64,000 bases of DNA from Megalopta genalis (lineage: Eukaryota; Arthropoda; Insecta; Hymenoptera; Halictidae), in assembly GCF_051020955.1 (NCBI RefSeq), contig NW_027476099.1, positions 1,536,001 to 1,600,000 of the forward strand, given 5' to 3'. Within the stretch, counting starts at the first letter, position 1. Each line of letters opens with the position of its first letter. Positions 35,056-46,760 of this stretch are shown piece after piece. The notes under the pieces are model-generated. The model was not told the origin of the DNA. It did not search any database and saw only the letters and a list, made by a program, of their open reading frames with translations. Both the position numbers and the translations under genes were made by a program.

Positions 35056-35855
35056 TTCATTTCTCTATTCGCTCATTTGTTCATTTGTTCGTTTGCTCAT
35101 TTGTTCATTTGTTCATTTGTTTATTTGTTCATTTGTTCATTTGTTCTTTTGTTCATATGTTCATTTGTTCATTTGTCCATTTGTTCATTTGTTCTTTTTT
35201 TCATTCGTTCATTTGTTCATTTGTTCATTTGTTCATTTGTTCATTTGTTCATTCGTTCATTTGTTCATTTGTATATTTGTTCATTTGTGCGATTGTCTAT
35301 TCGCTCATTTGTTCATTTGTTCATTTGTTCATTCGTTCATTTGTTCATTTGTTCATTTGTTCATTTGTTCTTTTGTTCATTTGTTCATTTGTTCATTTGT
35401 TCATTTGTTCATTTGTTCATTTGTACAATTGTTCATTTGTTCATTCGTTCATTTGTCTATTCGCTCATTTGTTCATTTTTTCATTTGTTCATTTGTTCAT
35501 TTGTTCATTTGTTCATTTGTTCATTTGTTCATTTGTTCATTTGTTCATTTGTTCCTTTGTTCATTTGTTCATTTGTTCATTTGTTCACTTGTTCATTTGT
35601 TCACTTGTTCATTTGGTCATTTGTTCATTTGTTCATTTGTTCATTTGTTCATTTGTTCATTTGTTCATTTGTTCATTTGTTCATTCGTTCATTTGTTCAT
35701 TTGTCCATTTGTTCATTTGTCCATTTGTTCATTTGTTCATTTGTTCATTCGTTCATTTGTTCATTTGTTCATTTGTTCATTTGTTCATTTGTTCATTTGT
35801 TCATTTGTTCATTTGTTCATTTGTCCGTTTGTTCATTTGTCCGTTTGTTCATGTG
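35056..35855 (+). repeat. P-core copy 1 (100 units)
   Basis: An ordered block running from TTCATTTC-TCTATTCG to TCCGTTTG-TTCATTTG-TCCGTTTG-TTCATGTG. Inner landmarks: TTCGTTTG-CTCATTTG, TTTATTTG, TTCATATG, TCCATTTG, TTCTTTTT-TTCATTCG, TATATTTG (35272), module V, TTCTTTTG, TACAATTG, TTCATTTT, TTCCTTTG, GTCATTTG, TCCATTTG twice. Six copies exist in the window at lengths of 99-104 whole units. This copy lacks two units after TACAATTG compared with the others. Confidence 0.85.
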
Positions 35856-37615
35856 TTCATTTGTTCATTTGTTCATTTGTTCATTTGTTCATTTGTTCAT
35901 TTGTTCATTTGTTCATTTGTTCATTTGTTCATTCGTTCATTTGTTCATTTGTATATTTGTTCATTTGTGCGATTGTCTATTCGCTCATTTGTTCATTTGT
36001 TCATTTGTTCATTCGTTCATTTGTTCATTTGTTCATTTGTTCATTTGTTCTTTTGTTCATTTGTTCATTTGTTCATTTGTTCATTTGTTCATTTGTTCAT
36101 TTGTACAATTGTTCATTCGTTCATTTGTTCATTTGTTCATTCGTTCATTTGTCTATTCGCTCATTTGTTCATTTTTTCATTTGTTCATTTGTTCATTTGT
36201 TCATTTGTTCATTTGTTCATTTGTTCATTTGTTCATTTGTTCCTTTGTTCATTTGTTCATTTGTTCATTTGTTCATTTGTTCACTTGTTCATTTGTTCAC
36301 TTGTTCATTTGGTCATTTGTTCATTTGTTCATTTGTTCATTTGTTCATTTGTCCATTTGTTCATTTGTTCATTTGTTCATTTGTTCATTCGTTCATTTGT
36401 TCATTTGTTCATTTGTTCATTTGTTCATTTGTTCATTTGTCCGTTTGTTCATTTGTCCGTTTGTTCATGTGTTCATTTGTTCATTTGTTCATTTGTTCAT
36501 TTGTTCATTTGTTCATTTGTTCATTTGTTCATTTGTTCATTTGTTCATTTGTTCATTTGTTCATTTGTTCATTTGTTCATTTGTTCATTTGTTCATTCGT
36601 TCATTTGTTCATTTGTTCATTTGTTCATTTGTTCATTTGTTCATTTGTCCATTTGTTCATTTGTTCATTTGTTCATTTCTTTACTTGTCCATCTGTTCAT
36701 TTGTTCATTTGCTCATTTGTTCATTTGTTCATTTGTTTATTTGTTCATTTGTTCGTTTGTTCATTTGTTCATTTGTTCGTTTGTTCATTTGTTCATTTGT
36801 TCATTTGTTCATTTGTTCATTTCTTCATTTGTTCATTTGTTCATTTGTTCACTTGTTCATTTGTTCATTTGTTCATTTGTTCATTTGTTCATTTGTTCAT
36901 TTGCTCATTTGTTCATTTGTTCATTTGTTCTTTTGTTCATTTGTTCATTTGTTCATTTGTTCATTTGTTCATTTGTTCATTTGTCTATTCGCTCATTTGT
37001 TCATTCGTTCATTTGTTCATTTGTTCATTTGTTCACTTGCTCATTTGTTCATTTGTTCATTTGTTCATTTGTCCATTTGTTCATTTGTTAATTTGTTCAT
37101 TTGTTCGTTTGTTCATTTGTTCATTTGTCCATTTGTTCATTTGTTCATTTGTTCATTCGTTCATTTGTCCATTTGTTCATTTGTTCATTTGTTCATTTGT
37201 TCATTTGTTCATTTGTTCATTTGTTCATTTGTTCATTTGTTCATTTGTTCATTTGTTCATTTGTTCATTCGTTCATTTGTTCATTTGTTCATTTCTTTAC
37301 TTGTTCATCTGTTCATTTGTTCATTTGCTCATTTGTTCATTTGTTCATTTGTTCATTTGTTCTTTTGTTCATTTGTTCATTCGTTCATTTGTTCATTTGT
37401 TCATTTGTTCATTTGTTCATTTGTTCATTTGTTCATTTGTTCATTTGTTCATTTGTTCTTTTGTTCATTTGTTCATTTGTTCATTTGTTCATTTGTTCAT
37501 TTGTTCATTTCTTCATTTGTTCATTTGTTCATTTGTTCATTTGTTCATTTGTTCATTTGTTCATTTGTTCATTTGTTCGTTTGTTCATTTGTTCATTTGT
37601 TCATTTGTTCATTTG
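35856..37615 (+). repeat. Mosaic between P-core 1 and module W
   Basis: Holds a second TATATTTG-module V segment (35952), P-core-like TACAATTG to TTCATGTG material to about 36.47 kb, TTTACTTG-TCCATCTG near 36.68 kb, TTTATTTG, TTCGTTTG, TTAATTTG near 37.09 kb and a near-pure stretch before module W. The part from 36.35 to 37.3 kb matches 32.7-33.66 kb. Confidence 0.75.
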
Positions 37616-37711
37616 TTCCTCCGTTCATTTGTCTATTCGCTCATTTGTTCATTTATTCATTCGTTCATTTGTCTATTCGCTCATTTGTTCATTTGTCTAT
37701 TCGCTCATTTG
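37616..37711 (+). repeat. Module W copy 1 (12 units)
   Basis: TTCCTCCG followed by three TCTATTCG-CTCATTTG pairs, with TTCATTTA-TTCATTCG between the first two. TTCCTCCG is a triple change and occurs only in module W. Other copies start at 45489, 48090 and 56815. Confidence 0.88.
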
Positions 37712-38407
37712 TTCATTTGTTCATTTGTTCATTTGTTCATTTGCTCATTTGTTCATTTGTTCATTTGTGCACTTGTTCATTTGTTCATTTGTTCATTTGT
37801 GCATTTGTTCATTTGTTCATTTGTTCATTTGTTCATTTGTTCATTTGTTCATTTGATCATTTGTTCATTTGTTCATTTGTTCATTTGTTCATTTCTTCAT
37901 TTCTTCATTTCTTCATTTCTTCATTTGTTCATTTGTTCATTTGTTCATTTGTTCATTTGTTCATTTGTTCATTTGTTCATTTGTTCATTTGTTCATTTGT
38001 TCTTTTGTTCATTTGTCCATTTGTTCATTTGTTCATTTCTTTATTTGTTCATTTGTTCATTTCTTTACTTGTTCATCTGTTCATTTGTTCATTTGCTCAT
38101 TTGTTCATTTGTTCATTTGTTCTTTTGTTCATTTGTTCATTTGTTCATTTGTTCATTTGTTCATTTGTCTATTCGCTCATTTGTTCATTTGGTCATTTGT
38201 TCATTTGTTCACTTGCTCATTTGTTCATTTGTTCATTTGTTCATTTGTTCATTTGTTCATTTGCTCATTTGTTCATTTGTTCATTTGTTCATTTGTTCAC
38301 TTGTCCATTTGTTCATTTGTTCATTTGTTCATTTGTTCATTTGTTCAATTGTTCATTTGTTCAATTGTTCATTTGTCTATTCGCTCATTTGTTTATTTGT
38401 TCATTCG
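37712..38407 (+). repeat. TGCACTTG segment and P-core flank
   Basis: TGCACTTG and TGCATTTG near 37.77-37.80 kb, ATCATTTG at about 37.86 kb, a run of TTCATTTC units near 37.89-37.92 kb, then the P-core flank from TTCTTTTG at 38000. The same series follows the other module W copies. Confidence 0.78.
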
Positions 38408-39231
38408 TTCATTTCTCTATTCGCTCATTTGTTCATTTGTTCGTTTGCTCATTTGTTCATTTGTTCATTTGTTTATTTGTTCATTTGTTCATTTGTTCTT
38501 TTGTTCATATGTTCATTTGTTCATTTGTCCATTTGTTCATTTGTTCTTTTTTTCATTCGTTCATTTGTTCATTTGTTCATTTGTTCATTTGTTCATTTGT
38601 TCATTTGTTCATTCGTTCATTTGTTCATTTGTATATTTGTTCATTTGTGCGATTGTCTATTCGCTCATTTGTTCATTTGTTCATTTGTTCATTCGTTCAT
38701 TTGTTCATTTGTTCATTTGTTCATTTGTTCTTTTGTTCATTTGTTCATTTGTTCATTTGTTCATTTGTTCATTTGTTCATTTGTTCATTTGTACAATTGT
38801 TCATTCGTTCATTTGTTCATTTGTTCATTCGTTCATTTGTCTATTCGCTCATTTGTTCATTTTTTCATTTGTTCATTTGTTCATTTGTTCATTTGTTCAT
38901 TTGTTCATTTGTTCATTTGTTCCTTTGTTCCTTTGTTCATTTGTTCATTTGTTCATTTGTTCATTTGTTCACTTGTTCATTTGTTCACTTGTTCATTTGG
39001 TCATTTGTTCATTTGTTCATTTGTTCATTTGTTCATTTGTTCATTTGTTCATTTGTTCATTCGTTCATTTGTTCATTTGTCCATTTGTTCATTTGTCCAT
39101 TTGTTCATTTGTTCATTTGTTCATTCGTTCATTTGTTCATTTGTTCATTTGTTCATTTGTTCATTTGTTCATTTGTTCATTTGTTCATTTGTTCATTTGT
39201 CCGTTTGTTCATTTGTCCGTTTGTTCATGTG
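38408..39231 (+). repeat. P-core copy 2 (103 units)
   Basis: Same landmark order as copy 1, with TTTATTTG, TTCTTTTG, TTCATATG, TATATTTG at 38632, TACAATTG and terminal TTCATGTG at 39224. It has a doubled TTCCTTTG near 38.93 kb, private to this copy. Confidence 0.86.
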
Positions 39232-40392
39232 TTCATTTGTTCATTTGTTCATTTGTTCATTTGTTCATTTGTTCATTTGTTCATTTGTTCATTTGTTCAT
39301 TTGTTCATTTGTTCATTTGTTCATTTGTTCATTTGTTCATTTGTTCATTCGTTCATTTGTTCATTTGTTCATTTGTTCATTTGTTCATTTGTTCATTTGT
39401 CCGTTTGTTCATTTGTCCGTTTGTTCATGTGTTCATTTGTTCATTTGTTCATTTGTTCATTTGCTCATTTGTTCATTTGTTCATTTGTTTATTTGTTCAT
39501 TTGTTCATTTGTTCGTTTGTTCATTTGTTCATTTGTTCGTTTGTTCGTTTGCTCACTTGCTCATTTGTTCATTTGTTCATTTGTTCATTTGCTCATTTGT
39601 TCATTTGTTCATTTGTTCATTTGTTCATTTGTACAATTGTTCATTCGTTCATTTGTTCATTTGTTCATTCGTTCATTTGTCTATTCGCTCATTTGTTCAT
39701 TTATTCATTTGTTCATTTTTTCATTTGTTCATTTGTTCATTTGTTCATTTGTATATTTGTTCATTTGTGCGATTGTCTATTCGCTCATTTGTTCATTTGT
39801 TCATTTTGTTCATTTGTTCATTTGCTCATTTGCTCATTTGCTCATTTGCTTATTTGTTCATTTGTTGCTTTGTTCATTTGTGCATTTGTTCATTTGTTCA
39901 TTTGTTCATTTGTTCTTTCGATCATTTGTTCATTTGTTCATTCGTTCATTTGTCTATTCGCTCATTTGTACATTTGTTCATTTGTTCATTTGTTCCTTCG
40001 TTCATTATTCTATTCGCTCATTTGTTCATTTGTTCATTCGATCATTTGTCTATTCGCTCATTTGTTCATTTGTTCATTTGTTCATTTGTTCATTTGTTCA
40101 TTTGTTCATTTGTTCATTTGTGCGATTGTCTATTCGCTCATTTGTTCAATTGTTAATTCGTTCATTTGCCTATTCGCTCATTTGTTAATTTGTTATTTTG
40201 TTCATTTGTTCATTTGTTCATTTGTTCATTTGTTCATTTGTTCATTTGTTCATTTGCTCACTTGTTCACTTGTTCACTTGTTCACTTGTTCATTTGTTCA
40301 TTTGTTCATTTGTTCATTTGTTCACTTGTTCACTTGCTCATTTGTTCGTTTGTTCATTTCTTCATTTGTTCATTTGTTCATTTGTTCATTTG
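39232..40392 (+). repeat. Mosaic with second TCCGTTTG set and module M relative
   Basis: A second TCCGTTTG-TTCATGTG set ends near 39.43 kb. TTTATTTG, TTCGTTTG and CTCACTTG follow, then TACAATTG, TATATTTG-module V, a short CTCATTTG run, TTCTTTCG-ATCATTTG, TACATTTG and a private TTCATTAT-TCTATTCG form near 40.005 kb that is also found at 50.805 kb. TTATTTTG is at 40193. Confidence 0.75.
39800..39808 (+). repeat. 9-bp unit (+1 register shift)
   Basis: TTCATTTTG, one T added. It directly precedes the CTCATTTG run of a module M relative. No other copy of module M has it. Confidence 0.9.
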
Positions 40393-41260
40393 TTCATTTT
40401 TGCGTTTGTCTATTCGCTCATTCGTTCATTTGTTAATTCGTTCATTTGCCTATTCGCCCATTTGTTCATTTGTTCATTTGTTCATTTGCTCATTTGCTCA
40501 TTTGCTCATTTGCTCATTTGCTCATTTGCTCATTTGTTCATTTGTTCATTTGTTCATTTGTTCATTTGTTCATTTGTTCATTTGTTCATTTGCTCACTTG
40601 CTCATTTGTTCATTTGTTCATTTGTTCATTTGTTCATTTGTTCATTTGCTCATTTGTTCATTTGTTCATTTGTTCATTTGTTCATTTGTTCATTTGATCA
40701 TTTGTTCATTTGTTCATTTGTTCATTTGTTCATTTGTTCATTTGTTCATTTGTTCATTTGCTCACTTGTTCACTTCTTCACTTGTTCACTTGTTCATTTG
40801 TTCATTTGTTCATTTGTTCATTTGTTCACTTGTTCACTTGCTCATTTGTTCGTTTGTTCATTTCTTCATTTGTTCATTTGTTCATTTGTTCATTTGTTCA
40901 TTTGTTCATTTGTGCGTTTGTCTATTCGCTCATTTGTTCATTTGTTAATTCGTTCATTTGCCTATTCGCTCATTTGTTCATTTGTTCATTTGCTCATTTG
41001 CTCATTTGCTCATTTGCTCATTTGTTCATTTGTTCATTTGTTCATTTGTTCATTTGTTCATTTGTTCATTTGTTCATTTGTTCATTTGTTCATTTGTTCA
41101 TTTGTTCATTTGTTCATTTGTTCATTTGTTCATTTGTTCATTTGTTCATTTGTTCATATGTTCATTTGTTCATTTGTCCATTTGTTCATTTGTTCTTTTT
41201 TTCATTCGTTCATTTGTTCATTTGTTCATTCGTTCATTTGTTCATTTGTCCGTTTGTTCA
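40393..41260 (+). repeat. 2,552-bp-spaced duplication, left copy
   Basis: TTCATTTT-TGCGTTTG-TCTATTCG-CTCATTCG at 40393, TTAATTCG, CCTATTCG, six CTCATTTG from 40489, CTCACTTG units, ATCATTTG, a TTCACTTG run (with a private TTCACTTC near 40.77 kb), a second TGCGTTTG near 40.91 kb, four CTCATTTG, a pure run and TTCATATG-TCCATTTG-TTCTTTTT. CCTATTCG is followed by CCCATTTG here, as in HOR-1 copy 1. Confidence 0.8.
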
Positions 41261-42024
41261 TTTGTCCATTTGTTCATTTGTTCTTTTTTTCATTCGTTCA
41301 TTTGTTCATTTGTTCATTCGTTCATTTGTTCATTTGTCCGTTTGTTCATGTGTTCATTTGTTCATTTGTTCATTTGTTCATTTGTTCATTTGTTCACTTG
41401 TTCATTTGTTCACTTGTTCATTTGTTCATTCGTTCATTTGTTCATTTGTTCATTTGTTCATTTGTTCATTTGTTCATTTGTTCATTTGTTCATTTGTTCA
41501 TTTGTTCATTTGTTCATTTGTTCATTTGTTCATTTGTTCATTTGTTCATTTGTTCATTTGTTCATTTGTTCATTTGTTCATTTGTTCATTTGTTCTTTTG
41601 TTCATTTGTTCATTTGTTCATTTGTTCATTTGTTCATTTGTCTATTCGCTCATTTGTTCATTTGGTCATTTGTTCATTTGTTCACTTGCTCATTTGTTCA
41701 TTTGTTCATTTGTTCATTTGTTCATTTGTTCATTTGTTCATTTGCTCATTTGTTCATTTGTTCATTTGTTCACTTGTCCATTTGTTCGTTTGTTCACTTG
41801 TTCATTTGTACGTTTGTTCAATCGTTCAAATGATTATTCGACCATTTGTTCATTTGTTCATTTGTTCATTTGTTCATTTGCTCATCTGTCCATTTGTTCA
41901 TTTGTTCATTTGTTTATTTGTTCATTTGTTCATTTGTTCATTTGTTCATTTGTTCATTTGTTCAATTGTTCATTTGTTCATTTGTTCATTTGTCTATTCG
42001 CTCATTTGTTTATTTGTTCATTCG
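41261..42024 (+). repeat. Near-pure run and approach to P-core 3
   Basis: A second TCCATTTG-TTCTTTTT-TTCATTCG set near 41.27 kb, TCCGTTTG-TTCATGTG, about 18 pure units, TTCTTTTG at 41593, TCTATTCG, GTCATTTG, TCCATTTG, TTCGTTTG, TTCACTTG, then the 5-unit diverged cassette and CTCATCTG-TCCATTTG. Confidence 0.78.
41809..41848 (+). repeat. 5-unit diverged cassette, copy 1
   Basis: TACGTTTG, TTCAATCG, TTCAAATG, ATTATTCG, ACCATTTG in a row. TTCAAATG, ATTATTCG and ACCATTTG occur nowhere outside this cassette. Five copies exist (41809, 46225, 46721, 48810, 57967), always followed about four units later by CTCATCTG-TCCATTTG. It contains one of the few ATG triplets on the + strand, closed at once by an overlapping TGA. 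Confidence 0.9.
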
Positions 42025-42832
42025 TTCATTTCTCTATTCGCTCATTTGTTCATTTGTTCGTTTGCTCATTTGTTCATTTGTTCATTTGTTTATTTGTTCA
42101 TTTGTTCATTTGTTCATTTGTTCATATGTTCATTTGTTCATTTGTCCATTTGTTCATTTGTTCTTTTTTTCATTCGTTCATTTGTTCATTTGTTCATTTG
42201 TTCATTTGTTCATTCGTTCATTTGTTCATTTGTATATCTGTTCATTTGTGCGATTGTCTATTCGCTCATTTGTTCATTTGTTCATTTGTTCATTCGTTCA
42301 TTTGTTCATTCGTTCATTTGTTCATTTGTTCATTTGTTCATTTGTTCTTTTGTTCATTTGTTCATTTGTTCATTTGTTCATTTGTTCATTTGTTCATTTG
42401 TTCATTTGTACAATTGTTCATTCGTTCATTTGTTCATTTGTTCATTCGTTCATTTGTCTATTCGCTCATTTGTTCATTTGTTCATTTGTTCATTTGTTCA
42501 TTTGTTCATTTGTTCATTTGTTCATTTGTTCATTTGTTCATTTGTTCCTTTGTTCATTTGTTCATTTGTTCATTTGTTCATTTGTTCACTTGTTCATTTG
42601 TTCACTTGTTCATTTGGTCATTTGTTCATTTGTTCATTTGTTCATTTGTTCATTTGTTCATTTGTTCATTTGTTCATTTGTTCATTCGTTCATTTGTTCA
42701 TTTGTCCATTTGTTCATTTGTCCATTTGTTCATTTGTTCATTTGTTCATTCGTTCATTTGTTCATTTGTTCATTTGTTCATTTGTTCATTTGTTCATTTG
42801 TCCGTTTGTTCATTTGTCCGTTTGTTCATGTG
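42025..42832 (+). repeat. P-core copy 3 (101 units)
   Basis: Same order as copies 1 and 2. Private marks: TATATCTG at 42233 instead of TATATTTG, and plain TTCATTTG where other copies have TTCATTTT after TCTATTCG. It ends with TTCATGTG at 42825. Confidence 0.86.
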
Positions 42833-43855
42833 TTCATTTGTTCATTTGTTCATTTGTTCATTTGTTCATTTGTTCATTTGTTCATTTGTTCATTTGTTCA
42901 TTTGTTCATTCGTTCATTTGTTCATTTGTTCATTTGTTCATTTGTTCATTTTTGCGTTTGTCTATTCGCTCATTCGTTCATTTGTTAATTCGTTCATTTG
43001 CCTATTCGCTCATTTGTTCATTTGTTCATTTGTTCATTTGCTCATTTGCTCATTTGCTCATTTGCTCATTTGCTCATTTGCTCATATGTTCATTTGTTCA
43101 TTTGTTCATTTGTTCATTTGTTCATTTGTTCATTTGTTCATTTGCTCACTTGCTCATTTGTTCATTTGTTCATTTGTTCATTTGTTCATTTGTTCATTTG
43201 CTCATTTGTTCATTTGTTCATTTGTTCATTTGTTCATTTGTTCATTTGATCATTTGTTCATTTGTTCATTTGTTCATTTGTTCATTTGTTCATTTGTTCA
43301 TTTGTTCATTTGTTCATTTGCTCACTTGTTCACTTGTTCACTTGTTCACTTGTTCATTTGTTCATTTGTTCATTTGTTCATTTGTTCACTTGTTCACTTG
43401 CTCATTTGTTCGTTTGTTCATTTCTTCATTTGTTCATTTGTTCATTTGTTCATTTGTTCATTTGTTCATTTGTTCATTTGTTCATTTGTGCGTTTGTCTA
43501 TTCGCTCATTTGTTCATTTGTTAATTCGTTTATTTGCCTATTCGCTCATTTGTTCATTTGTTCATTTGCTCATTTGCTCATTTGCTCATTTGCTCATTTG
43601 TTCATTTGTTCATTTGTTCATTTGTTCATTTGTTCATTTGTTCATTTGTTCATTTGTTCATTTGTTCATTTGTTCATTTGTTCATTTGTTCATTTGTTCA
43701 TTTGTTCATTTGTTCATTTGTTCATTTGTTCATTTGTTCATTTGTTCATATGTTCATTTGTTCATTTGTCCATTTGTTCATTTGTTCTTTTTTTCATTCG
43801 TTCATTTGTTCATTTGTTCATTCGTTCATTTGTTCATTTGTCCGTTTGTTTATGT
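42833..43855 (+). repeat. 2,552-bp-spaced duplication, right copy
   Basis: TTCATTTT-TGCGTTTG at 42945/42953, six CTCATTTG from 43041, TTCACTTG run, TGCGTTTG near 43.49 kb, four CTCATTTG, TTCATATG, TCCATTTG, TTCTTTTT, then TCCGTTTG-TTTATGTG (a private double change). It matches 40393-41260 at 2,552 then 2,576 bp, so three units were gained on the way. Confidence 0.8.
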
Positions 43856-44280
43856 GTTCATTTGTTCATTTGTTCATTTGTTCATTTGTTCATTTGTTCA
43901 CTTGTTCATTTGTTCACTTGTTCATTTGGTCATTTGTTCATTTGTTCATTTGTTCATTTGTTCATTTGTTCATTTGTTCATTTGTTCATTTGTTCATTTG
44001 TCCATTTGTTCATTTGTTCATTTGTCCATTTGTTCATTTGTTCATTTGTTCATTTGTGCATTTGTTCATTTGTTCATTTGTTCATTTGTTCATTTGTTCA
44101 TTTGTTCATTTGTTCATTTGATCATTTGTTCATTTGTTCATTTGTTCATTTGTTCATTTGTTCATTTGTTCATTTCTTCATTTCTTCATTTGTTCATTTG
44201 TTCATTTGTTCATTTGTTCATTTGTTCATTTGTTCATTTGTTCATTTGTTCATTTGTTCATTTGTTCATTTGTTCATTTG
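43856..44280 (+). repeat. Near-pure stretch with TCCATTTG and TGCATTTG
   Basis: TTCACTTG, GTCATTTG, TCCATTTG near 44.0 kb, TGCATTTG near 44.06 kb, ATCATTTG near 44.12 kb and a TTCATTTC doublet. Otherwise pure units. Confidence 0.8.
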
Positions 44281-45488
44281 TTCATTTGTCTATTCGCTCA
44301 TTTGTTCATTCGTTCATTTGTTCATTTGTTCATTTGTTCACTTGCTCATTTGTTCATTTGCTCATTTGTTCATTTGTCCATTTGTTCATTTGTTAATTTG
44401 TTCATTTGTTCGTTTGTTCATTTGTTCATTTGTCCATTTGTTCATTTGTTCATTTGTTCATTCGTTCATTTGTCCATTTGTTCATTTGTTCATTTGTTCA
44501 TTTGTTCATTTGTTCATTTGTTCATTTGTTCATTTGTTCATTTGTTCATTCGTTCATTTGTTCATTTGTTCATTTCTTTACTTGTGCATCTGTTCATTTG
44601 TTCATTTGCTCATTTGTTCATTTGTTCATTTCTTCATTTGTTCATTTGTTCTTTTGTTCATTTGTTCATTCGTTCATTTGTTCATTTGTTCATTTGTTCA
44701 TTTGTTCATTTGTTCATTTGTTCATTTGTTCATTTGTTCATTTGTTCATTTGTTCTTTTGTTCATTTGTCCATTTGTTCATTTGTTCATTTCTTTATTTG
44801 TTCATTTGTTCATTTCTTTACTTGTTCATCTGTTCATTTGTTCATTTGCTCATTTGTTCATTTGTTCATTTGTTCTTTTGTTCATTTGTTCATTTGTTCA
44901 TTTGTTCATTTGTCTATTCGCTCATTTGTTCATTCGTTCATTTGTTCATTTGTTCATTTGTTCACTTGCTCATTTGTTCATTTGTTCATTTGTTCATTTG
45001 TCCATTTGTTCATTTGTTAATTTGTTCATTTGTTCGTTTGTTCATTTGTTCATTTGTCCATTTGTTCATTTGTTCATTTGTTCATTCGTTCATTTGTCCA
45101 TTTGTTCATTTGTTCATTTGTTCATTTGTTCATTTGTTCATTCGTTCATTTGTTCATTTGTTCATTTCTTTACTTGTGCATCTGTTCATTTGTTCATTTG
45201 CTCATTTGTTCATTTGTTCATTTGTTCATTTGTTCTTTTGTTCATTTGTTCATTCGTTCATTTGTTCATTTGTTCATTTGTTCATTTGTTCATTTGTTCA
45301 TTTGTTCATTTGTTCATTTGTTCATTTGTTCTTTTGTTCATTTGTTCATTTGTTCATTTGTTCATTTGTTCATTTCTTCATTTGTTCATTTGTTCATTTG
45401 TTCATTTGTTCATTTGTTCATTTGTTCATTTGTTCATTTGTTCATTTGTTCATTTGTTCATTTGTTCATTTGTTCATTTGTTCATTTG
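44281..45488 (+). repeat. 624-bp tandem duplication (78 units) and flank
   Basis: TCTATTCG, TTCATTCG, CTCACTTG/CTCATTTG, TCCATTTG, TTAATTTG (44393 and 45017), TTCGTTTG, TCCATTTG, TTCATTCG recur at 624 bp. Both copies end with TTTACTTG-TGCATCTG (44585 and 45177, offset 592 bp). TGCATCTG is found only in this pair. The left copy has extra TTCATTTC-TTTATTTG material between them. A near-pure run with TTCTTTTG and TTCATTTC fills 45.25-45.49 kb. Confidence 0.8.
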
Positions 45489-45584
45489 TTCCTCCGTTCA
45501 TTTGTCTATTCGCTCATTTGTTCATTTATTCATTCGTTCATTTGTCTATTCGCTCATTTGTTCATTTGTCTATTCGCTCATTTG
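45489..45584 (+). repeat. Module W copy 2
   Basis: Identical order to 37616: TTCCTCCG, three TCTATTCG-CTCATTTG pairs, TTCATTTA-TTCATTCG. Confidence 0.88.
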
Positions 45585-46224
45585 TTCATTTGTTCATTTG
45601 TTCATTTGTTCATTTGCTCATTTGTTCATTTGTTCATTTGTGCACTTGTTCATTTGTTCATTTGTTCATTTGTGCATTTGTTCATTTGTTCATTTGTTCA
45701 TTTGTTCATTTGTTCATTTGTTCATTTGATCATTTGTTCATTTGTTCATTTGTTCATTTGTTCATTTGTTCATTTCTTCATTTCTTCATTTCTTCATTTG
45801 TTCATTTGTTCATTTGTTCATTTGTTCATTTGTTCATTTGTTCATTTGTTCATTTGTTCATTTGTTCATTTGTTCATTTGTTCTTTTGTTCATTTGTCCA
45901 TTTGTTCATTTGTTCATTTCTTTATTTGTTCATTTGTTCATTTCTTTACTTGTTCATCTGTTCATTTGTTCATTTGCTCATTTGGTCATTTGTTCATTTG
46001 TTCTTTTGTTCATTTGTTCATTTGTTCATTTGTTCATTTGTTCATTTGTCTATTCGCTCATTTGTTCATTTGGTCATTTGTTCATTTGTTCACTTGCTCA
46101 TTTGTTCATTTGTTCATTTGTTCATTTGTTCATTTGTTCATTTGTTCATTTGCTCATTTGTTCATTTGTACATTTGTTCATTTGTTCACTTGTCCATTTG
46201 TTCGTTTGTTCACTTGTTCATTTG
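45585..46224 (+). repeat. Post-W segment to the diverged cassette
   Basis: TGCACTTG, TGCATTTG, ATCATTTG, three TTCATTTC, TTCTTTTG-TCCATTTG, TTCATTTC-TTTATTTG, TTCATTTC-TTTACTTG, TTCATCTG, GTCATTTG, TCTATTCG, second GTCATTTG, TACATTTG, TCCATTTG. The order is close to 37.71-38.35 kb, with an added GTCATTTG. Confidence 0.77.
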
Positions 46225-46760
46225 TACGTTTGTTCAATCGTTCAAATGATTATTCGACCATTTGTTCATTTGTTCATTTGTTCATTTGTTCATTTGCTCA
46301 TCTGTCCATTTGTTCATTTGTTCATTTGTTTATTTGTTCATTTGTTCATTTGTTCATTTGTTCATTTGTTCAATTGTGCATTTGTTCATTTGTTCATTTG
46401 TCTATTCGCTCATTTGTTTATTTGTTCATTCGTTCATTTCTCTATTCGCTCATTTGTTCATTTGTTCATTTGCTCATTTGGTCATTTGTTCATTTGTTCT
46501 TTTGTTCATTTGTTCATTTGTTCATTTGTTCATTTGTTCATTTGTCTATTCGCTCATTTGTTCATTTGGTCATTTGTTCATTTGTTCACTTGCTCATTTG
46601 TTCATTTGTTCATTTGTTCATTTGTTCATTTGTTCATTTGTTCATTTGCTCATTTGATCATTTGTACATTTGTTCATTTGTTCACTTGTCCATTTGTTCG
46701 TTTGTTCACTTGTTCATTTGTACGTTTGTTCAATCGTTCAAATGATTATTCGACCATTTG
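46225..46760 (+). repeat. 496-bp tandem duplication carrying two diverged cassettes
   Basis: The 5-unit cassette starts at 46225 and again at 46721 (62 units apart). Between them: CTCATCTG-TCCATTTG, TTTATTTG, TTCAATTG-TGCATTTG, TTCATTTC-TCTATTCG (46433, the opening of a P-core), then directly CTCATTTG-GTCATTTG, TTCTTTTG and on to the next cassette. The P-core is cut after its first few units, so this duplication joins the P-core start to upstream material. Confidence 0.83.
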
